A DNA stretch of 64,000 nt from Clostridium peptidivorans (GTDB lineage Bacteria; Bacillota; Clostridia; Clostridiales; Clostridiaceae): assembly GCF_900205925.1 (NCBI RefSeq), contig NZ_OAOD01000001.1, forward strand, positions 1 to 64,000, written 5' to 3'. Each line of letters begins with the position of its first letter. The stretch's first letter is position 1. Below, piece after piece: positions 9,061 to 17,851 of the stretch. Below the pieces are notes generated by a model that was not told the DNA's origin, made no database searches, and saw only the letters and a program-made list of their open reading frames with translations. A program made the position numbers and the translations under genes.

Positions 9061-9243
9061 TTAGCATCTTCTACAAAACAAAGCTACTAAAACTAAAGGT
9101 AGTAAAAAATTATTGTTGTTTCCTAAAAATGAATTACCTCCACAGCATTGATTACATTCATGACTATGGCAACATTGACGATTTCTATTACAACAACAGC
9201 TAGACTTCTTACAACAATCTTTGTGTTTATGCTTATGACTCAT
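9061..9243 (-). CDS. Cys/His-rich micro-protein
   Basis: A 60-residue protein. Residues 1-36 are dominated by His, Lys and Cys, including H-K-H-K-H-K and C-C-K-K-S-S-C-C-C. Residues 47-57 form a hydrophobic stretch ending in C-R-R-C. An AAAGGAGGGAT site precedes the ATG, so it is probably real. The composition suggests metal binding or disulfide cross-linking, as in small clostridial spore-coat or surface proteins. That role is inference only; no family is recognised. Confidence 0.7.
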   Translation of the reverse strand: MSHKHKHKDCCKKSSCCCNRNRQCCHSHECNQCCGGNSFLGNNNNFLLPLVLVALFCRRC

Positions 9244-9336
9244 ATCCTATCCCTCCTTTTATGATATGTTTATTGTCGTAGATAGGAGTACTAGTCATAA
9301 TTCATTATATTCAAATAGCGTAAATATGATAATGAA

Positions 9337-9373
9337 TTAATTATTTACATATTAATATTATGTAAATAATTAA
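9337..9373. repeat. 14-bp inverted repeat in a divergent intergenic region
   Basis: Arms 9337-9350 and 9360-9373 are perfectly complementary around a 9-nt loop, between the divergent Cys/His-rich gene and the pyruvate-kinase-like gene. It is a possible operator. The rest of 9244-9489 is AT-rich with no gene seen. Confidence 0.55.
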
Positions 9374-9489
9374 AATTAAAACAAACTTTTTTAAATATAA
9401 TATTTAGTTTATAATAATATAAAAAAGAAATATAAAAGCTTATAGTAATTTTTAAATTTTCTATAAGTGATTCAAGGAGGTATGACAAA

Positions 9490-10521
9490 ATGTATATAAT
9501 AGCATCTATTGGACCTAAAGTAAATAATATTGATAGTATAACAAATATTATAGAAAATGGAGCAAATGTATTAAGATTTAATTTTTCTCATATTGATTAT
9601 AGATATTCTGAGGATTTAATTAAATATGTTAAATCAAATTACCCTCATATACTTATTATGGCTGATATACAAGGTAGTAAAATAAGGATAAGTGATAAGT
9701 TTAAATTTGAAATAAAAGTGTATCCAGGTCAAAAGGTAGACTTTTATAATGAAAAGGCTAATTTATTTGTGAAAAATGATAGACATAGAGATATGATTCC
9801 TTTAATACCTTTAAAATTCAATGGAATTTCTATTGAAAATTTTAATGGTAAAAAGCTTTTAATGAAAGATGGAACTATGGAGTTTGATATTTTACAAAAT
9901 AAAAATTCTATATTGCATACTATTGTAAGAAAAGGTGGAATACTAAGGAGAGAGAAGGGCATAAACATTCCAGGAGTTAAAAGAAAACATCTAAGATTAA
10001 ATTATAAAGATAAAGAAGATATAAAATGGGCATTAATCAATAAAATGGATATAATATGCCTATCATATTGCTCGGTAGTAGAGCAAATTATTGAATTAAA
10101 AAACTTTATAAACACTCATAAAGGTAAATCGGAATACAATTCACTAATTTGGGCTAAATTAGAAGAAGAAGAAGGTATTAAGAATAGTAAAGATATATTA
10201 AAAGTAGCCGATGGAGTGGTAATAGGTAGAGGAGATTTAATAAGTGAAGTAGATATAGCTAAGATACCATTATTTCAAGAAAAAATTATTAAAAATGCAT
10301 TATTAGAAAATAAGGATGTAATAATAGCTACCTATGTATTAAATTCAATGAAAAATTGCTCTAATCCAAATATAAGTGAAGTTAATGACATATATAATTT
10401 TATTACAAGAAAAGTTACTGGCTTTTTACTTGCAAGTGAAGTGTCAGTTGGTAAATACCCAATGGAACCTATAAAGTTTTTGAATAAAATGATCAATTTT
10501 TATAACAATAATATTAAATAG
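9490..10521 (+). CDS. divergent, C-terminally short pyruvate-kinase-like protein
   Basis: A 343-residue protein with the (beta/alpha)8 pyruvate kinase barrel. Recognisable are R-F-N-F-S-H near residue 33, M-A-D-I-Q-G-S-K-I-R (normally D-T-K-G-P-E-I-R), W-A-K-L-E-E (equivalent to K-I-E-N), G-R-G-D-L, and A-T-Y-V-L-N-S-M. It stops after the barrel, lacking the C-terminal domain of the usual 470-590 residue enzymes. Several canonical positions are changed, so normal glycolytic activity is doubtful. It may be a specialised or regulatory paralog. CAAGGAGG precedes ATG 9490. Likely monocistronic. Confidence 0.75.
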   Translation: MYIIASIGPKVNNIDSITNIIENGANVLRFNFSHIDYRYSEDLIKYVKSNYPHILIMADIQGSKIRISDKFKFEIKVYPGQKVDFYNEKANLFVKNDRHRDMIPLIPLKFNGISIENFNGKKLLMKDGTMEFDILQNKNSILHTIVRKGGILRREKGINIPGVKRKHLRLNYKDKEDIKWALINKMDIICLSYCSVVEQIIELKNFINTHKGKSEYNSLIWAKLEEEEGIKNSKDILKVADGVVIGRGDLISEVDIAKIPLFQEKIIKNALLENKDVIIATYVLNSMKNCSNPNISEVNDIYNFITRKVTGFLLASEVSVGKYPMEPIKFLNKMINFYNNNIK

Positions 10522-10526
10522 TATTA

Positions 10527-10583
10527 TTGGATAATTAAGTATACATAATATATATTATGTATATAAAGAAAAATGTTATCCAA
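10527..10583. repeat. nested palindromes between two genes
   Basis: A perfect 24-bp palindrome at 10540-10563 (TATACATAATAT and its complement) lies inside an outer inverted repeat, TTGGATAA at 10527-10534 and TTATCCAA at 10576-10583. It could be a terminator-like RNA hairpin or an operator. No clear U-tract follows. Confidence 0.55.
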
Positions 10584-10625
10584 CAAATAAAATTTAACTT
10601 GAACTTAAATAAAGGAGGGTAACAA

Positions 10626-11345
10626 ATGAATAAACATTATAAAAAAGTATTAAAAAATAATAAAAGTGTATCTACTAATTGGGGAGCATTTCAAGACACT
10701 ACAGATCCATTATTATTTGATTCTAAAGAACATGCAGTAGATCCATATCAAGATATAAATCAACCCTTAGGAGAAGATTCTCATACAATACCTCTAGATA
10801 TGACAGTAGAAAATGATAGGGTAAATCCCTCTGTAGGTCGTGAAGCTATAAATACCATAACTGGAGATCCTTATATGTTTACTGGTGGATTAAATAGTAA
10901 GATGAATGCTAATATTGCTGACTTAGGTCCCGATACTATACCAGGTACCTATAAAATGCCTTATGAGAGTAGTAGAACTATAAATAGAGGTATTAAAGCC
11001 CCTATATTTGATGATACAGATGATCCTATTATTGCTTATGATGATATAAATAAAAATGTAGGAGAAGCAATAGCGCAAAATGGCTTTCAACTAAATGACA
11101 GATTAGATCCAAGTTTAAATACTAAAAAAGTAAATTATAATTTGCACAACAGGCAAGACCCTACTATTGAAACCTTGCAACATACAAAATTAAATCATCT
11201 TTTAACTGAGCAAAAAAAAGGTAGTGCAAATGAAGAATATATCCATACACGAGACAGCCATGGTTTATTTTATAACTTAGATACAAGGTTTAATGAAAAT
11301 ATCGAAAATAGAGTAGATGTGAACATAAATCCAAAAAAATCTTGA
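10626..11345 (+). CDS. hypothetical protein with internal repeat
   Basis: A 239-residue hydrophilic protein, not recognised. Two segments resemble one another: D-T-T-D-P followed by Y-Q-D-I-N-Q-P-L-G-E (about residues 24-50), and D-D-T-D-D-P followed by Y-D-D-I-N-K-N-V-G-E (about residues 133-155). There is no signal peptide or transmembrane segment. It is rich in Asn and Asp. AAAGGAGGGTAACAA precedes the ATG, a very strong site. The promoter of the next gene overlaps its stop codon. Sporulation-associated structural proteins can look like this, but that is speculation. Confidence 0.65.
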   Translation: MNKHYKKVLKNNKSVSTNWGAFQDTTDPLLFDSKEHAVDPYQDINQPLGEDSHTIPLDMTVENDRVNPSVGREAINTITGDPYMFTGGLNSKMNANIADLGPDTIPGTYKMPYESSRTINRGIKAPIFDDTDDPIIAYDDINKNVGEAIAQNGFQLNDRLDPSLNTKKVNYNLHNRQDPTIETLQHTKLNHLLTEQKKGSANEEYIHTRDSHGLFYNLDTRFNENIENRVDVNINPKKS

Positions 11346-11370
11346 CCATTTGCAATTTTCCTGTTATCAT
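11342..11370 (+). promoter_or_regulatory. promoter of the guanine riboswitch transcript
   Basis: TTGACC at 11342-11347, a 17-bp spacer and TATCAT at 11365-11370 with an extended TG at 11362-11363. It lies directly upstream of the riboswitch and overlaps the stop codon of the preceding gene. Confidence 0.65.
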
Positions 11371-11390
11371 TAATAAAAATTGAATATTAT

Positions 11391-11459
11391 CATCCATATA
11401 ATTCTGATAATATGGTTCAGAAGTTTCTACGGGAGACCACAAATTTCCTGCTATGGGTG
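11391..11459 (+). ncRNA. guanine-class purine riboswitch aptamer
   Basis: P1 pairs 11391-11398 with 11452-11459 (one G-U). The P2 loop carries AATATGG, and J2/3 carries GTTTCTAC. P3 runs GGGAGA with TTTCCT, and J3/1 gives G-C-TATGGG. The base before TATGGG is C (11451), which in this family selects guanine or hypoxanthine over adenine. It precedes a purine permease, with a terminator between them, so guanine binding should stop transcription. Confidence 0.93.
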
Positions 11460-11504
11460 AATCTGTTGCATTTATTTTTAGGATTTACTATAGAATTAAC
11501 ATAT

Positions 11505-11547
11505 GCTGGTAACGGGTTTGCTCATAACCCTTTACCAGCTTTTTTTA
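11505..11547 (+). terminator. riboswitch expression-platform terminator
   Basis: The stem 11505-11511 with 11533-11539 continues through GGGTT/AACCC (11514-11518 with 11526-11530) and is followed by seven T. It is placed between the guanine aptamer and the permease start. Confidence 0.88.
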
Positions 11548-11576
11548 TTTAAAAAACTAAATTTAGGAGGTCTGTA

Positions 11577-13001
11577 ATGAATAATATTTATTCAAACAGC
11601 AATAAAAAATCATTATTTGAGTCAATTTTTAAATTATCTCAAAACAAAACTGATGTAAAAACTGAAGTTCTTGCAGGATTTACTACTTTTGTTACTATGG
11701 CCTATGCCCTTTTAGTTATTCCTAATATATTAAAATTTTCAGGAATGAATTCATTAGGAGTGATAGGGGACAAGGCTGCCAATCTTTCTACTGCAAATGA
11801 TCCTGTTATAGCGGCTGCATTTGTCGGTATGTGTATTACTTCAGCTATTGGTACAATACTTATGGGACTATATGCTAATTTACCCTTTGCTGTTGCCCCT
11901 GGTATTGGGCTTACAGCGTTCTTTACATATAGTGTATGTTTAACACTAGGTTATACTTGGCAACAAGCATTAGCCGCAGTATTTCTTTCAGGACTACTAT
12001 TTATTTTAATAACTGTTACTTCTATAAGAGAAAAAATTGTAGAAGCACTACCTGAAAATTTAAAAATAGCTATTACTGGTGGTATAGGACTTTTCATAGC
12101 ATTAATAGGCTTAAAAAGTGGTAGTATAATAATTGCTAATCCATCTACCCTTGTAGGTTTCGGAAGCTTTACAAATCCTAGCACTATATTAACTTTAATA
12201 GGAATTGTTTTAATGGCAGTTTTAATGGCAAGAAACATAAAAGGTGCTATACTATTATCTATAATTATTACTACTATAATAGGGATACCTATGGGAATCA
12301 CAAATATAAAAGATATAAGCTTTTTAAGTATGCCAGCGAACCCTGGTCCTACATTTATGGCTTTTGATTTTAAGGGACTTATGCATCACGATGGTACAGG
12401 AGTTTTAGGAGCATTCATAAGCATATTTATGGTAGTATTAACATTTAGCTTAGTAGATCTTTTTGATACTATCGGAACACTTGTAGGAACTGCACAAAAG
12501 GCAAATATGATTGAAGAAGATGGTAAAATTAAAAATATGAAAAAAGCACTTTTAGCCGATGCTATAGCTACAACTATAAGTGCAATGTTTGGAACTACAA
12601 CAACTGCAACTTATGTAGAATCTACTGCAGGAATTGCAGAAGGTGGACGAACAGGACTTACATCCGTAGTAACAGGACTTCTATTTATACTTTCCTTATT
12701 TTTAGGTAGTTTAGTAGGTATAGTTCCATCTGAGGCAACTGCTCCAGCACTAGTAATAGTAGGAGTACTTATGATGAGTTCTGTTAAAGAAATTAACTTT
12801 GATGACTTTACAGAAGCAGTACCTGCTTTCTTTACAATAGCAATTATGCCATTTAGTTATAGTATTGCTAATGGCATAGCCGCTGGAATAATATTTTATC
12901 CAATAATGAAAGTAGCTACAGGAAAACATAAAGATGTACATCCTATAATATATATATTAGCTGTATTATTTGTATTAAGATTCTTATTACTTCCACAATA
13001 A
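11577..13001 (+). CDS. NCS2/AzgA-type purine permease
   Basis: A 474-residue membrane protein with about 12-14 hydrophobic segments. Hallmarks of the AzgA-like branch are E-V-L-A-G-F-T-T-F-V-T-M-A-Y near residue 30, P-G-I-G-L-T-A-F-F near residues 107-115, and L-F-D-T-I-G-T-L-V-G-T-A near residues 297-308. It imports guanine, hypoxanthine or adenine with protons. The guanine riboswitch upstream supports a guanine or hypoxanthine substrate. TTAGGAGG precedes ATG 11577. Confidence 0.93.
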   Translation: MNNIYSNSNKKSLFESIFKLSQNKTDVKTEVLAGFTTFVTMAYALLVIPNILKFSGMNSLGVIGDKAANLSTANDPVIAAAFVGMCITSAIGTILMGLYANLPFAVAPGIGLTAFFTYSVCLTLGYTWQQALAAVFLSGLLFILITVTSIREKIVEALPENLKIAITGGIGLFIALIGLKSGSIIIANPSTLVGFGSFTNPSTILTLIGIVLMAVLMARNIKGAILLSIIITTIIGIPMGITNIKDISFLSMPANPGPTFMAFDFKGLMHHDGTGVLGAFISIFMVVLTFSLVDLFDTIGTLVGTAQKANMIEEDGKIKNMKKALLADAIATTISAMFGTTTTATYVESTAGIAEGGRTGLTSVVTGLLFILSLFLGSLVGIVPSEATAPALVIVGVLMMSSVKEINFDDFTEAVPAFFTIAIMPFSYSIANGIAAGIIFYPIMKVATGKHKDVHPIIYILAVLFVLRFLLLPQ

Positions 13002-13019
13002 TATATAATATAAATATTA

Positions 13020-13052
13020 AAAGCTCAGCATAATTAATTTGTGCTGAGCTTT
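13020..13052 (+). terminator. terminator after the purine permease
   Basis: An 11-bp perfect stem (13020-13030 with 13042-13052) ends in TTT, with an interrupted T-rich tail. Confidence 0.65.
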
Positions 13053-13135
13053 AACATTTATTGTTTAGTTGTATATAAATGTATTATAATAAATATTGGT
13101 TATTTTATGAAGTAATTAGTAGGAGGATGCATTTA

Positions 13136-13900
13136 ATGTCAAATATAATACTTGGTACTTTAGCAAGCGTATTTACAGGTTTAGCAACAGGCATAGGAGC
13201 TATACCAATATTCTTTACCAGAAAAGTATCTCATAAGTATTTAGATGCAATGCTTGGATTTGCTGCAGGCGTTATGCTCGCTGCCACATGTTTTAGTCTT
13301 ATAATTCCTTCAATTAACTATGGAGGAGGTAATATAAAAGCAGTACTTATAACAGCTGCTGGAATATTAAGTGGAGGTATAATGCTGGATTTAATAGATA
13401 AGTATGCACCTCATGAGCATTATTTATTTAATAATAAATCTGAAGGAAAAACCTCTAACTTAACAAAAGTTTGGCTATTCATCATTGCCATAACCATACA
13501 CAACTTTCCTGAGGGATTAGCAGTAGGAGTTGGATTTGGTGGTAATAATATAAATGACGGAATATCTCTTGCTGTGGGAATAGCACTACAAAATATGCCT
13601 GAAGGTCTTGCAGTAGGCTTAGCTTTACTGAGGGAAAACTACTCTACAAAAAAAGCCTTTTTAATAGCACTCCTTACAGGCTTAGTTGAACCTATTGGAG
13701 GCATAATAGGTGTATCTTTAGTAAGTGTAGCAAAACCTATACTTCCATTTATATTGGCCTTAGCTGCAGGCGCAATGCTATTTGTAATAAGTGATGAAAT
13801 AATACCTGAAACTCACGAACATGGTTTTGAGAGAATAGCAACCTATGGACTTTTAATAGGATTTATAATAATGATGATTATGGATGTTACTCTAGGATAA
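13136..13900 (+). CDS. ZIP family metal transporter
   Basis: A 254-residue membrane protein of the ZIP family (GufA-like). Two transmembrane signature motifs are intact: H-N-F-P-E-G-L-A-V-G and Q-N-M-P-E-G-L-A-V-G. These carry metal ligands for zinc, and often iron or manganese, uptake. The start is ATG 13136, nine bases after AGGAGG; an upstream in-frame ATG at 13079 lacks a site. It is 17 bp before a pseudouridine synthase gene and probably cotranscribed with it. Confidence 0.9.
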   Translation: MSNIILGTLASVFTGLATGIGAIPIFFTRKVSHKYLDAMLGFAAGVMLAATCFSLIIPSINYGGGNIKAVLITAAGILSGGIMLDLIDKYAPHEHYLFNNKSEGKTSNLTKVWLFIIAITIHNFPEGLAVGVGFGGNNINDGISLAVGIALQNMPEGLAVGLALLRENYSTKKAFLIALLTGLVEPIGGIIGVSLVSVAKPILPFILALAAGAMLFVISDEIIPETHEHGFERIATYGLLIGFIIMMIMDVTLG

Positions 13901-13917
13901 AGGAGTGTAAAAAATAC

Positions 13918-14622
13918 ATGGAAAGATTACAAAAGTTTATGGCTAGATGTGGTATAGCTTCAAGAAGAAAATGTGAAGAAATAATTCTAAGTGGAAAAGT
14001 TAAAGTAAATAATGAGATAGTAAAAGAATTAGGAGCAAAGGTAAATCCTTTAAAGGATACTGTTATAGTAGATGGTAAACTTATAAAGCCTGAGGAAAAA
14101 AAGCTATATATAGCTTTAAATAAGCCTGAAGGATATCTTTCAACTGTTAAGGATGATAGAGGAAGAAAAACCCTCTTAGATTTAGTAAAGGTAGATGAAA
14201 GAATATATCCTATTGGAAGACTTGACTATGATACATCGGGGCTTATACTTCTTACTAATGATGGTGAAATATATAATAATATAATGCATCCAAGGGTAGA
14301 GAAAAACAAAAGATATATAGCAGTAATCAAAGGTACTCCTGATGAAATAAAACTAAATAAATTTAAAAGTGGTATTGATATAGGTGGATATATTACTGCT
14401 CCATCAGATATAAAATTATTGAAGACGAAAAATAATAATACTGAAGTGTTAATAACGATACATGAGGGGAAAAACAGACAAATAAGAAAAATGTGTGAAA
14501 AAATAGATCACCCTGTGTTAAAATTAAAAAGAGTAGCTATTGGAAATATAGAGCTTGGTAATTTAGAAAAGGGTAATTGGAGATTTCTTACAAATGAAGA
14601 AGTAAAATATCTTAAAGAATAA
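13918..14622 (+). CDS. RsuA/RluB-type pseudouridine synthase
   Basis: A 234-residue enzyme. An N-terminal S4 RNA-binding domain (residues 1-60, G-I-A-S-R-R-K-C-E) is followed by the catalytic domain with G-R-L-D-Y-D-T-S-G-L, whose Asp103 is the catalytic residue. The C-terminal G-K-N-R-Q-I-R-K-M motif is present. It converts specific uridines in rRNA to pseudouridine; whether the target is 16S or 23S is not clear. AAGGAGTG lies upstream. It belongs to a run with the ZIP gene and a YpmA-like gene. Confidence 0.93.
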   Translation: MERLQKFMARCGIASRRKCEEIILSGKVKVNNEIVKELGAKVNPLKDTVIVDGKLIKPEEKKLYIALNKPEGYLSTVKDDRGRKTLLDLVKVDERIYPIGRLDYDTSGLILLTNDGEIYNNIMHPRVEKNKRYIAVIKGTPDEIKLNKFKSGIDIGGYITAPSDIKLLKTKNNNTEVLITIHEGKNRQIRKMCEKIDHPVLKLKRVAIGNIELGNLEKGNWRFLTNEEVKYLKE

Positions 14623-14636
14623 CAGGAGGAATACAT

Positions 14637-14801
14637 ATGAAAAATGAGTTGCAATTAATCGCTGTGAAGGAATTAAATCATTATGATGATATGTATAAAA
14701 TAGTAGACTTTCTTAATAAAAATTTGAGTAATATTAATTTAGTCTTTGGATTAACCGAAAAAGAAGGCAAAGATATACTCTCCATATATAAAGAATCTTA
14801 G
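14637..14801 (+). CDS. YpmA-like small protein (DUF4264)
   Basis: A 54-residue protein with A-V-K-E-L-N-H-Y-D-D-M-Y-K-I-V-D-F-L-N-K and L-V-F-G-L-T near the end. It fits the short DUF4264/YpmA family of Bacillota, whose function is unknown. CAGGAGG precedes the ATG. It lies 14 bp after the pseudouridine synthase and is probably in the same operon. Confidence 0.75.
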   Translation: MKNELQLIAVKELNHYDDMYKIVDFLNKNLSNINLVFGLTEKEGKDILSIYKES

Positions 14802-14899
14802 CAAAAATTGAAAGATATATTGATTATATGTTCATTAGATGATAAAATGAAATAAATGTTGCAATATTTTAGGGAATGTGGAGAAAGGATTGAATTAAT

Positions 14900-15778
14900 A
14901 TGGATGTTGGAAAACAAGATTTAATGAGAATTATTCAAAGTAGATTCCCAAGACTTAGTAAAGGTCAAAAGCTTATAGCTGAATATATATTAAAACACTA
15001 TGATAAGGCTGCTTTTATGACTGCCGCAAAACTTGGAATAAGTGTTGGAGTTAGTGAATCTACTGTAGTAAGGTTTGCAAATGAGCTAGGTTTTAGTGGA
15101 TATCCAAAACTTCAAAAGGCATTGCAGGAACTAATTAAAAATAAATTAACTACTGTTCAAAGAATTGAACTTTCTAATGATTTTATAAGTCAAGAATCTG
15201 CGTTAAAAAGTGTTTTGAAATCAGATATGGAAAATATAAGATCTACTCTAGAAAAGATAAATCATAAAACTTTTGATGATGTGGTAAATAGCATTTTTAA
15301 AGCTAGAAAGATATATATTGTAGGCCTTAGAAGTTCCACCGCTATGGCTGAATTTTTAGGATTTTACTTAAACCTTATATTAGATAATGTAAAGGTTATT
15401 GGTTTTGGAGTTAGTGACATATTTGAACACATGCTAAATATAAATGAAGAAGATTTAGTTATAGGAATTGGTTTTCCAAGATATGCAGCTCGTACTATAG
15501 AAGCTTTGGATTATGCAAAAGGTAAGTATGCTAATGTGGTAGCTATTACAGATAGTTTATTATCTCCCTTAGCAGCAAGAGCAGATTATACCTTAATTGC
15601 TCAAAGCAATATGGCTTCATTTGTGGATTCTTTAGTAGCTCCTCTAAGTGTAATAAATGCACTTATAATTGCAGTAGGCCTTAGAGAAAAGGATAAGATA
15701 TCTTCTACTTTTGAAAAACTAGAAAAAATTTGGGAAGACTATGAAGTTTATGCTTATAAAGAAAAGAGATCTGAATAA
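14900..15778 (+). CDS. MurR/RpiR family transcriptional regulator
   Basis: A 292-residue regulator. The N-terminal helix-turn-helix of the RpiR type covers about residues 1-77 (S-K-G-Q-K-L-I-A-E-Y-I-L and V-S-E-S-T-V-V-R-F). A SIS sugar-phosphate-binding domain follows, with G-L-R-S-S-T-A and A-I-T-D-S-L-L-S-P-L. It probably senses a phosphosugar. No sugar-uptake operon is next to it, so the target genes are unknown. Confidence 0.9.
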   Translation: MDVGKQDLMRIIQSRFPRLSKGQKLIAEYILKHYDKAAFMTAAKLGISVGVSESTVVRFANELGFSGYPKLQKALQELIKNKLTTVQRIELSNDFISQESALKSVLKSDMENIRSTLEKINHKTFDDVVNSIFKARKIYIVGLRSSTAMAEFLGFYLNLILDNVKVIGFGVSDIFEHMLNINEEDLVIGIGFPRYAARTIEALDYAKGKYANVVAITDSLLSPLAARADYTLIAQSNMASFVDSLVAPLSVINALIIAVGLREKDKISSTFEKLEKIWEDYEVYAYKEKRSE

Positions 15779-15785
15779 ATGAGAG

Positions 15786-15810
15786 CGAACCTTTAATGGT
15801 TCGTTTTCTT
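15786..15810 (+). terminator. short terminator after the RpiR regulator
   Basis: Stem CGAACC (15786-15791) with GGTTCG (15798-15803), then TTTTCTT. The stem is short. Confidence 0.6.
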
Positions 15811-15830
15811 GATTATAGGAGGTTTTACAA

Positions 15831-17054
15831 GTGTCAAAGGTTGTTGTTATAGGTGGTGGCCCTGCAGGTATAATGAGTGCCATTACTGCGGCTGAGCATC
15901 ATGATGTTATTTTAATAGAAAAAAATGAAAAGCTAGGGAAAAAACTTTTCATAACTGGAAAAGGCAGATGTAATGTTACTAATGCAAAGGATATAAGCGA
16001 ATTCTTTGATTATATTCCTGGTAATCCTGAATTTTTGTATAGTTCTCTTTATACATATACAAACGAAAATGTAATGAGCTTTTTTGAAAATATAGGAGTA
16101 AAGCTCAAAGTAGAAAGAGGCGATAGAGTTTTTCCTGAATCTGATAAATCCTCTGATATAATAAAAGGTTTAGAACAAGAACTTATTAAAAGAAATGTTA
16201 ATGTAAAATTAAATGCCAAGGTAAAGGATATAATATTAAATGAAGGTAAAATTGTAGAATTAGTTTTGCAAGATGATTCCCGTATTAGAGGTGATTATTT
16301 TATATTAGCTACAGGTGGGGCTTCATACCCTCAAACTGGATCTAGTGGCGAAGGATTCAATTTTGCTAAAAAAGCAGGTCATAAGATAATATCATTAAAG
16401 CCTTCATTAGTGCCTATAGAACTTGAAGAGGAATGGATTAAAGAACTTCAAGGATTGTCTCTTAAAAATGTAGAAGTAAAAATCAAAAAAAATAATAAAG
16501 TTATATATAAGGAATTTGGCGAAATGCTATTTACTCACTTTGGTATTTCAGGGCCTATAGTATTAAGCAGCAGTCGATTTGTAGAATCAAATTCATCCAT
16601 GCAAGCTGTAATAGATTTAAAACCAGCTTTAACTGAGGAAGAACTTGATAAAAGAATACAAAAAGACTTTGCCAAATATATAAATAAAGATTTTAAAAAT
16701 TCCTTAGATGATTTATTACCTAAAAAATTGATAAATATAATTATAAAATTGTCTTTTATACCTGAAGATAAAAAAGTAAACTCCATAACGAAAGAAGAAA
16801 GAAAATCATTAGTTTACTTAATAAAAAATCTTGCATTTAATATAAAAGGATTAAGACCTATAGCTGAAGCAATAGTAACCGCTGGTGGTGTAAATGTAAA
16901 AGAAATAGATCCTTCAACAATGAAATCTAAATTAGTAGATAACTTATACTTTGCAGGAGAAGTGATAGATGTGGATGCATATACAGGAGGGTATAATATA
17001 CAAATAGCATTTTCTACTGGATATTTAGCAGGTAAAATGATAGGTGATAAATAA
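15831..17054 (+). CDS. NAD(P)/FAD-dependent oxidoreductase (HI0933/YhiN family)
   Basis: A 407-residue flavoprotein. The FAD dinucleotide-binding motif G-G-G-P-A-G-I-M is at residues 7-14. G-K-K-L-F-I-T-G-K-G-R-C-N-V-T-N follows near residue 40, A-T-G-G-A-S-Y-P-Q-T-G-S near 162, and the C-terminal F-A-G-E-V-I-D-V-D-A-Y-T-G-G-Y-N fingerprint is typical of the HI0933 family. The physiological substrate is unknown. The start is GTG 15831 with ATAGGAGG upstream. Confidence 0.9.
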   Translation: MSKVVVIGGGPAGIMSAITAAEHHDVILIEKNEKLGKKLFITGKGRCNVTNAKDISEFFDYIPGNPEFLYSSLYTYTNENVMSFFENIGVKLKVERGDRVFPESDKSSDIIKGLEQELIKRNVNVKLNAKVKDIILNEGKIVELVLQDDSRIRGDYFILATGGASYPQTGSSGEGFNFAKKAGHKIISLKPSLVPIELEEEWIKELQGLSLKNVEVKIKKNNKVIYKEFGEMLFTHFGISGPIVLSSSRFVESNSSMQAVIDLKPALTEEELDKRIQKDFAKYINKDFKNSLDDLLPKKLINIIIKLSFIPEDKKVNSITKEERKSLVYLIKNLAFNIKGLRPIAEAIVTAGGVNVKEIDPSTMKSKLVDNLYFAGEVIDVDAYTGGYNIQIAFSTGYLAGKMIGDK

Positions 17055-17061
17055 TCTGTGG

Positions 17062-17124
17062 AGTAAGAGTAGTTATTACTATAGAAGAAAAAATTTAGCT
17101 AAATAAAGGAAAACTACTCTTACT
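17062..17124. repeat. 13-bp inverted repeat before cmk
   Basis: AGTAAGAGTAGTT (17062-17074) and its exact complement (17112-17124) flank an A-rich loop of 37 nt. Each arm borders a copy of TTACTATAGAA. It may be a weak terminator or a control region for cmk-ispH. Confidence 0.5.
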
Positions 17125-17176
17125 ATAGAATATATAATATATATATTTAAAAGTAAAAAGGAAAGGAAGTTTGCAA

Positions 17177-17845
17177 TTGAAAGTAGCTATAGCAATTGAT
17201 GGGCCTGCAGGAGCAGGAAAAAGTACCATTGCAAAAATACTAGCAAATAAATTTAATTTAATGTACATAGATACAGGTGCAATGTATCGAGCAGTAACTT
17301 TACTTGCTAAAACAAATAACATATCTCCAGATAATATATCAGCATTATGTAAGTTACTTGAAAATACAAATATGCATTTTGAAAATAATAAACTTATCTT
17401 AAATAATACTGATGTAAGTGAAGCTATTAGGACTCCTGAAATAAGCAATAGTGTATCCTTATATGCAGCTATTTCAGAAGTAAGAAATCTTTTGGTTAAA
17501 CAGCAGCAAAAGATGTCCGAAAAATATGATGTTATCATGGATGGTCGAGACATTGGTACAGTAGTTTTAAAGGATGCACCTTTTAAATTTTATCTTATTG
17601 CCTCTCCAGAGTTACGTGCTAAAAGAAGATATGAAGAGCTTTTAGCTAAAAATATAAGTGTAAAATATGAGGAAATTCTTAATGATATTATAAAAAGGGA
17701 TTATATAGATTCTAATAGAGATGTAAATCCTTTAAGAAAAGCAGAAGATGCTATTGAAATAGATACTTCCTACTTGACTATAGATGAAGTAGTTGAAAAA
17801 ATTTCTAATATAATATCTAGTGCTTTAAAAAACAAAGAAAGGTGA
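17177..17845 (+). CDS. cmk: cytidylate kinase
   Basis: A 222-residue CMP/dCMP kinase that phosphorylates CMP with ATP in pyrimidine nucleotide synthesis. The P-loop G-P-A-G-A-G-K-S-T is at residues 9-17. D-T-G-A-M-Y-R is near residue 33, and D-G-R-D-I-G-T is intact. The start is best placed at TTG 17177, seven bases after AAAGGAAG; a TTG at 17171 is too close to that site. Six bases separate it from ispH, a common clostridial pairing. Confidence 0.95.
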   Translation: MKVAIAIDGPAGAGKSTIAKILANKFNLMYIDTGAMYRAVTLLAKTNNISPDNISALCKLLENTNMHFENNKLILNNTDVSEAIRTPEISNSVSLYAAISEVRNLLVKQQQKMSEKYDVIMDGRDIGTVVLKDAPFKFYLIASPELRAKRRYEELLAKNISVKYEEILNDIIKRDYIDSNRDVNPLRKAEDAIEIDTSYLTIDEVVEKISNIISSALKNKER

Positions 17846-17851
17846 TATATT

